From DATKZH01 sp964475955 (lineage in GTDB: Bacteria > Planctomycetota > Planctomycetia > Pirellulales > Thermoguttaceae), in NCBI GenBank assembly GCA_964475955.1, contig CAYYZY010000014.1:8356-72355 (forward strand): a stretch of DNA of 64,000 bases, given 5' to 3'. Position numbers and translations under genes: made by a program. This document shows, piece after piece, positions 60,078 through 64,000 of this stretch (position 1 is its first letter; each line of letters opens with the position of its first letter). The notes under the pieces were generated by a model. The model saw nothing but the letters and a program-made list of their open reading frames with translations, was not told the DNA's origin and made no database searches.

Positions 60078-61547
60078 ATGATCGTCCACTCCAAGGCGTC
60101 GTCGCTTCGCGCGTTTCTCATTGCCGCACTCGCGGCCGCGGCGCTTGCGCCGGCCGCGGTCGGCCGGGCGGAAGCGCCGACCAAGAAGCCCAATTTCGTG
60201 TTCTTTCTCGTCGACGACCTCGGTTGGGCCGACCTCGGCTGCACCGGCAGCACGTTCCACGAAACGCCCAACATCGACGGGCTCTGCGCCTCGGGTATGA
60301 AGTTCACGAACGGCTACGCGGCGTGCCCGGTCTGCTCGCCGACCCGGGCGAGCATCATGACGGGGCGCCACCCGGTCCGCGTCGACATCACCGACTGGAT
60401 CCCCGGCAGGCCGACCTCGCGCGTGGCGGGCGCGAAGTTCCAGCACGTCGAGGACCGCGACAACCTCGCCCTGGGCGAAGTGACCCTCGCCGAAGCCCTT
60501 CGGGAGCACGGCTACCAGACGTTCTTCGCCGGGAAGTGGCACCTGGGCGACGAAGGCCACTGGCCCACCGATCAGGGGTTCGACGTCAACATCGGCGGCT
60601 GCGACCGCGGCTCTCCGCCCGGCGGATACTACGCGCCGTGGAACAATCCGAACCTCAAGGCGCGGCACGAGGGGGAATACCTTACCGAGCGCCTGACCGA
60701 GGAATCGGTCGGCTTCCTCGACGGGCGCGACGCCCGGCGCCCCTTCCTGCTCTACCTGGCGTACTACAATGTCCACACGCCGATCACGCCTTACAAGAAG
60801 CGGATCGCCCGGTTCGAAGAGAAGGCCGAGCGGCGGTTCACCGACGAAACGCCCACGGCGGCCGAGCACGAGGGCGTGTCGCGGCTGCGGCAGGATAACC
60901 CGGAGTACGCCTCGATGGTCGCGGCGGTCGACGACAGCGTGGGTCGCGTGCTGGCCAAGCTCGACGAATTGGGGCTCGCCGACGACACGGTCGTCTTCTT
61001 CTTCTCCGACAACGGCGGGCTGTGCACGCTCGGGCGCCGCCCCGGCCCGACCTGCAACCTGCCGCTGCGCTCCGGCAAGGGCTGGCTCTACGAGGGCGGC
61101 GTGCGCGAGCCCACGATCATCCGCGCGCCGGGCATCACGAAGCCGGGGAGCGTGTGCGACACGCCCGTCGTGAGCATGGACTTCTTCCCCACGATCCTCG
61201 AGTTGGCCGGGCTGCCGCCGATGCCCGAGCGACACGCCGACGGCGTGAGTCTCCTGCCGCTGCTCGAAGGGGGCGCCGTGGTCGCGCCCCGCCCGCTCTG
61301 GTGGCACTACCCCCACTATCACGGCTCCACGTGGACGCCCGGCGCGTCGATCCGCGACGGCGACTGGAAGCTGATCGAGTTCTACCACTGGGGGAAGGTC
61401 GAGTTGTACGACCTGGCGAACGACCCGGGTGAACAACACGACCTGAGCCGAGAGAACCCGGCCAAGACCAAGGAGCTACTCGGCAAGCTGCGCGCCTTGC
61501 AGCAGCGGTTCGGCGCCAAGATGCCGCAGCCGATTGCGGAGAAGTAG
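60078..61547 (+). CDS. Secreted sulfatase (arylsulfatase-like)
   Basis: A 489-residue protein; ATG at 60078 with GGGAGGA upstream and a signal peptide (FLIAALAAAALAPAAVGRAEA). It is a full-length sulfatase: metal ligands D46-D47 (VFFLVDDLGWADLG), formylglycine motif CSPTR (C86-R90, then ASIMTGR), FFAGKWHLGD, YYNVHTPI, FFFSDNGG and a C-terminal KLIEFYHWGKVELYDLANDP. Cys-type sulfatases need formylglycine-generating enzyme, not encoded in this window. It would remove sulfate esters from polysaccharides such as fucans or carrageenans outside the cytoplasm; the exact substrate cannot be read. It converges on the next gene with four bases between the stops. Confidence 0.93.
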   Translation: MIVHSKASSLRAFLIAALAAAALAPAAVGRAEAPTKKPNFVFFLVDDLGWADLGCTGSTFHETPNIDGLCASGMKFTNGYAACPVCSPTRASIMTGRHPVRVDITDWIPGRPTSRVAGAKFQHVEDRDNLALGEVTLAEALREHGYQTFFAGKWHLGDEGHWPTDQGFDVNIGGCDRGSPPGGYYAPWNNPNLKARHEGEYLTERLTEESVGFLDGRDARRPFLLYLAYYNVHTPITPYKKRIARFEEKAERRFTDETPTAAEHEGVSRLRQDNPEYASMVAAVDDSVGRVLAKLDELGLADDTVVFFFSDNGGLCTLGRRPGPTCNLPLRSGKGWLYEGGVREPTIIRAPGITKPGSVCDTPVVSMDFFPTILELAGLPPMPERHADGVSLLPLLEGGAVVAPRPLWWHYPHYHGSTWTPGASIRDGDWKLIEFYHWGKVELYDLANDPGEQHDLSRENPAKTKELLGKLRALQQRFGAKMPQPIAEK

Positions 61548-61551
61548 GCCG

Positions 61552-62499
61552 CTAGCGCGACTCGTCGGGCGAGCTGAGCGCCTCGATGCGAGCGAGGACC
61601 TGGTCGCGCAGCGCGCCCGACGCTTGCCGGGCCGCGTTCTGATAGTAGACCTTGGCCACGTTCGTCTTGCCGCCGGCCTCGGCGTTGCGCGCCAGCTCGA
61701 CGTACTTCCGCGCCGCTTCGTTCTGCCGGGCCTCTTCCGCGGCGTGAATGCGGCGGGCCTCGGCCACGCTCGGCGCCGGGCGGCCCGCCGAACTGGTCCG
61801 CGCGGCGGCCAGCCTGGCAGACGGCCCGTCGGTCGGCCCCGTCGGGGCCTGCGCGTGGGGGGCAGTGGAATTCGCGCCGTTCGGCGCCGTCATCGGCCGG
61901 GCCGGGCGGTTGAGCTGGGCGGCCGCGGCCTCGGCCGGCGTGGCGTCTTGGAGCCGCTGCCGCTTGGCCGCACCCGTTCGGCCTGCGTCGAGTGCGCGCA
62001 GCACCGCGTCGTGTCCCGCCCCCGACGAGCCCGGAGTCGGGATCATCGCCGGGGGAATCGGGCCGGGCGGCCCCACGCGAGGGAAGCTGCCCACGATCGG
62101 GACGTAGCTGACGACGAACGGTGTGACCGAGGCGTCGGCGACGAAGCCCGGGTAGCCGTTGGTCAGCGTGACGCTGGGCGTCTGGCTCACGAAGCTCCGC
62201 CGGTTGCCTTGCGAGAAATTGCCCGCAAACCAGCCGTGCGGACCGGCGAACCCGAAGTTCGCGCCGGCGCTCGGGTCGAAACGCCCAAACTGCGGCGCGG
62301 CCGGCGTGGGGTTGCCGCCAAAAGAGAAGGACCAGTTCGGCCCGTTCAAGCCCCAACTGGTCCCCATGTTTTCGAAGAAGCCCTCGCTCACGGAGTGATA
62401 CGGCGTGGAGACCGTGACCTGCTGACCGAACAACCCGGCCGCCAGCACCATGAGACATACCACCGGGACGAAAACCCGTCGCAGCGCGAGCCCACGCAT
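61552..62499 (-). CDS. Secreted planctomycete protein of unknown function
   Basis: A 315-residue protein; ATG at 62499 with GGAGGG seven bases upstream. The signal peptide is VFVPVVCLMVLAAGLFGQ. The first 130 residues are rich in Gly, Asn, Phe and Ser (GFFENMGTSWGLNGPNWSF, GPHGWFAGNFSQGNRRSF), suggesting a beta-rich surface structure. The C-terminal third is helical and Ala-rich (HAAEEARQNEAARKYVELAR, KVYYQNAARQASGALRDQVL), resembling one TPR pair. Similar Gly/Asn-rich secreted proteins are common in Pirellulales, and I know no function for them. No cysteine or enzyme motif is present in the mature part. Confidence 0.72.
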   Translation of the reverse strand: MRGLALRRVFVPVVCLMVLAAGLFGQQVTVSTPYHSVSEGFFENMGTSWGLNGPNWSFSFGGNPTPAAPQFGRFDPSAGANFGFAGPHGWFAGNFSQGNRRSFVSQTPSVTLTNGYPGFVADASVTPFVVSYVPIVGSFPRVGPPGPIPPAMIPTPGSSGAGHDAVLRALDAGRTGAAKRQRLQDATPAEAAAAQLNRPARPMTAPNGANSTAPHAQAPTGPTDGPSARLAAARTSSAGRPAPSVAEARRIHAAEEARQNEAARKYVELARNAEAGGKTNVAKVYYQNAARQASGALRDQVLARIEALSSPDESR

Positions 62500-62587
62500 G
62501 GCCGTGCCCTCCAGAAGCGCCCCTTGTCTGCCCTTCAACGCACTCCCAAGGCGTCCCGCGCATTCTAGCGCGCAAGCGCGACGAAGG

Positions 62588-63052
62588 TCAAGTTTCCAGG
62601 GGGCGTTCGATCGGGGGGAAGGGGGACGAGTCGTGGCCCGTGTCGATCGGGGCAGGCGGGGACGGTTTGCTCGCGGGGCGGGGCGGCGGCTTCGCGGAGA
62701 GGACGTCGCTGAGGAAGAGTTCGCCGAGCGTCTCCAAATCGAGCGGCTCGCAGAGCTGGCAGCCGATCGACCAGATGTCGGCCCGGTGGGGACGGGTCCA
62801 TCGGACCACCGCCGAACATGTCAGGCGCGGGGTGCCTTGCGGGTCTTCCAGTCGAACGGTGATCGTCTCCGCCTCGGCCAGCCGGGTCGCCGAGCGGAAT
62901 CGGACGCCGGTGCGGGAAAGATCGATCAACTCGCCCCCAACGGATTCGGGCACGCAACCCAAGGCACGTTGTATGACGACCCGCACGGCTGGGGGGGCAT
63001 TGGCGGGGTGTCGAGGGCACCGGGCCTCATGCTTCTCCACGTCTTTGGCCAC
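62588..63052 (-). CDS. PilZ-domain protein
   Basis: A 154-residue protein with a GTG start at 63052, supported by AGGGGG five bases upstream; no ATG in frame precedes the domain. It contains DLSRTG (44-49), the DxSxxG half of the PilZ signature, preceded by arginines R24 and R29. The canonical cyclic-di-GMP motif is RxxxR; here four residues separate the arginines, so binding is uncertain. The domain continues through ITVRLEDPQGTPRLTC and WSIGCQLCEPLDLETLGELF, then ends in a Pro/Ser-rich tail. Small stand-alone PilZ proteins act as cyclic-di-GMP receptors or adaptors. It is monocistronic as far as can be seen. Confidence 0.82.
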   Translation of the reverse strand: MAKDVEKHEARCPRHPANAPPAVRVVIQRALGCVPESVGGELIDLSRTGVRFRSATRLAEAETITVRLEDPQGTPRLTCSAVVRWTRPHRADIWSIGCQLCEPLDLETLGELFLSDVLSAKPPPRPASKPSPPAPIDTGHDSSPFPPIERPLET

Positions 63053-63544
63053 GTCATCCCCCTGATCGGTACCGTGGGCGTTCTGTCGCAGTCGTCCGGC
63101 AGGAAGGTCGATCTAGTCAAGGATAAGTCACCCGGCGCGAAGTGCGGCGCGCCGGGGGTGGCTGCTTGCCGCGTTCGGGGTCGCCGATTAGGATGACTGT
63201 GCCGCCTGCCAGCCGCGGGCCCCCCGCCTTTCGGGGGCACGGTTCCGGTTGTGACGTCATCTCGCCAGTTCGGGGGGGTGCGAAAGTCATTGTTCGGGCG
63301 CCAAATCCTTTACTTGGCTGAGGCGCCTTGATAACGTAGAGACAAGCGACGAGCGGAGGGAGCGTGATCCGGCACTTAGGTAACGCCCTTATTATTCCTC
63401 TTGGCCGCGCGACGGAGATTTCCGGGGCCGGCCGTCATACCCTTTCGGATCACTTCTTCGTGCCGCTCTGACGCAATGAGGGCTGCCGGTTTGCGCCGGC
63501 CAACGTGAGTGTTGCATCAGGGTTTGGTTTGAGGAGTGGCACCG
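63053..63544. other. Intergenic region between divergent PilZ and cold-shock-like genes
   Basis: These 492 bp hold both upstream regions. A small GC hairpin (CCCCCG/CGGGGG, 63221-63237) and an AT-richer stretch around 63280-63400 are visible. Cold-shock genes often have long structured leaders, so much of the right half may be 5'-UTR. I see no gene and no decisive promoter. Confidence 0.45.
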
Positions 63545-63742
63545 ATGCCGCAAGGGACCATCACCAAGTTGTATCGAGAGAAGGGCTATGGGTACGTCGA
63601 GGGGCCGCGCGGCTATTGGTTTTTCAACCAGTCGACGCTCAACGGCACGCCCCTCGACTCGCTGAAGGTCGGGCAGCCCGTTGAGTTCCAGGAAGGCTTC
63701 GGCCCCAGCGGCCCGCGCGCCGACAAGATCCGACCCATTTGA
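63545..63742 (+). CDS. Cold-shock-domain-like small protein
   Basis: A 65-residue protein; GAGGAG at 63531 lies eight bases before the ATG at 63545 (an in-frame GTG at 63536 overlaps that site and is less likely). The sequence follows the cold-shock/OB-fold pattern: GTITKLYREKGYGYVEG with KGYGY (13-17) for RNP1, YWFFNQSTL (24-32) for RNP2, and KVGQPVEFQE before the final strand. CspA is about 70 residues. Replacement of the usual KGFGFI and VFVHFS by tyrosine-rich versions is unusual but conservative. It should bind single-stranded RNA or DNA in the cytoplasm. It is apparently monocistronic with a long upstream region. Confidence 0.8.
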   Translation: MPQGTITKLYREKGYGYVEGPRGYWFFNQSTLNGTPLDSLKVGQPVEFQEGFGPSGPRADKIRPI

Positions 63743-64000
63743 CCCCGCGACCCCGGCGAAGCCCCCTCGCGGCCTCTTGTTTGCGGGACCGTACCGGGTT
63801 CGCCCCCCCTCAAGGCCCACGGTAGCCCTTACGCCGAAGCCAGCCGGCGAAATCGGTGCCGGTGACGCGCCGCGGCGCGATCGCAATCTCGACCCCCACC
63901 AGCGCTTCGGCCGACTCGCCGTACGGCGCCTGGGCCAGAATGGCTCCCTACGCCGGCAACCGGGGAGGACGGGGGCGGCGAAATAAGTCTTGATGCGACA

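Noticed and set aside
63810..63947. Minus-strand frame ending near 63810 that reads like a protein C-terminus (VGVEIAIAPRRVTG)
   Set aside because: An in-frame stop at 63948 leaves only 46 codons and no start codon with a ribosome-binding site. It could be a gene remnant, but evidence is too thin.
1..64000. tRNA, rRNA, CRISPR array, integrase or prophage
   Set aside because: I looked for tRNA T-loop signatures, regular spaced repeats and recombinase genes and found none that held up.

Overview
This 64 kb, high-GC window reads as a chromosomal segment of a planctomycete, probably Pirellulales-like; this is an inference from gene content. Pointers are two sulfatases, a hydrazine-synthase-alpha-like haem protein with a discoidin domain, very large secreted or membrane-anchored proteins with proline/glycine-rich linkers, zinc-ribbon N-termini on a kinase and several small proteins, an SHD1 domain, an ExbB/ExbD operon with an unusual N-terminal module, and J-domain-like N-termini fused to unrelated C-terminal domains. 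I found no rRNA, tRNA, CRISPR array, transposase, integrase or phage gene.

Layout. 1-6.3 kb (minus): a partial DUF3800 gene, the haem/propeller protein and a large secreted glycosidase-like protein. 6.7-14.8 kb (minus): operon of TPR protein, ExbB, ExbD and an alpha/alpha-toroid protein. 15.4-20 kb (plus): a 32-residue membrane peptide, an OFA-family MFS transporter, a Tat-exported ceramidase-like protein and a zinc-ribbon protein. 20-37.8 kb (minus): a long co-directional block led by a zinc-ribbon Ser/Thr kinase with a C-terminal beta-propeller, then two secreted proteins, a zinc-ribbon membrane TPR protein, an acidic solute-binding-fold protein, a Glu-rich protein, a pentahaem cytochrome c, an Hsp70 and a zinc-ribbon protein. 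37.9-42.4 kb (minus): second ExbB/ExbD operon with two ExbD paralogues. 43.7-51.1 kb (plus): J-like/pseudoprotease protein, HEAT-like protein, second pentahaem cytochrome c, second Hsp70. 51.2-55.9 kb (minus): two more J-like proteins, one with WD40 propellers. 56.5-63.7 kb: SHD1 protein, Tat aldo-keto reductase, an internally deleted sulfatase, an intact sulfatase, a secreted protein, a PilZ protein and a cold-shock-like protein.

The strongest unexplained signal is a repeated cassette. A pentahaem cytochrome c lies immediately upstream of an Hsp70 twice, on opposite strands (20.4-23.1 kb and 47.4-51.1 kb). One copy ends the kinase block. The other is flanked by three proteins with J-domain-like N-termini, two of which lack HPD. 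This suggests an Hsp70-centred envelope or signalling machine with diversified J-like partners, possibly linked to extracytoplasmic haem proteins. The gene order is directly visible; the function is inference.

Between genes there are dispersed palindromes: a nested REPIN-like element present as one complete and one decayed copy, a 23-bp inverted repeat, a short element shared between two gaps, and several terminator-like hairpins.
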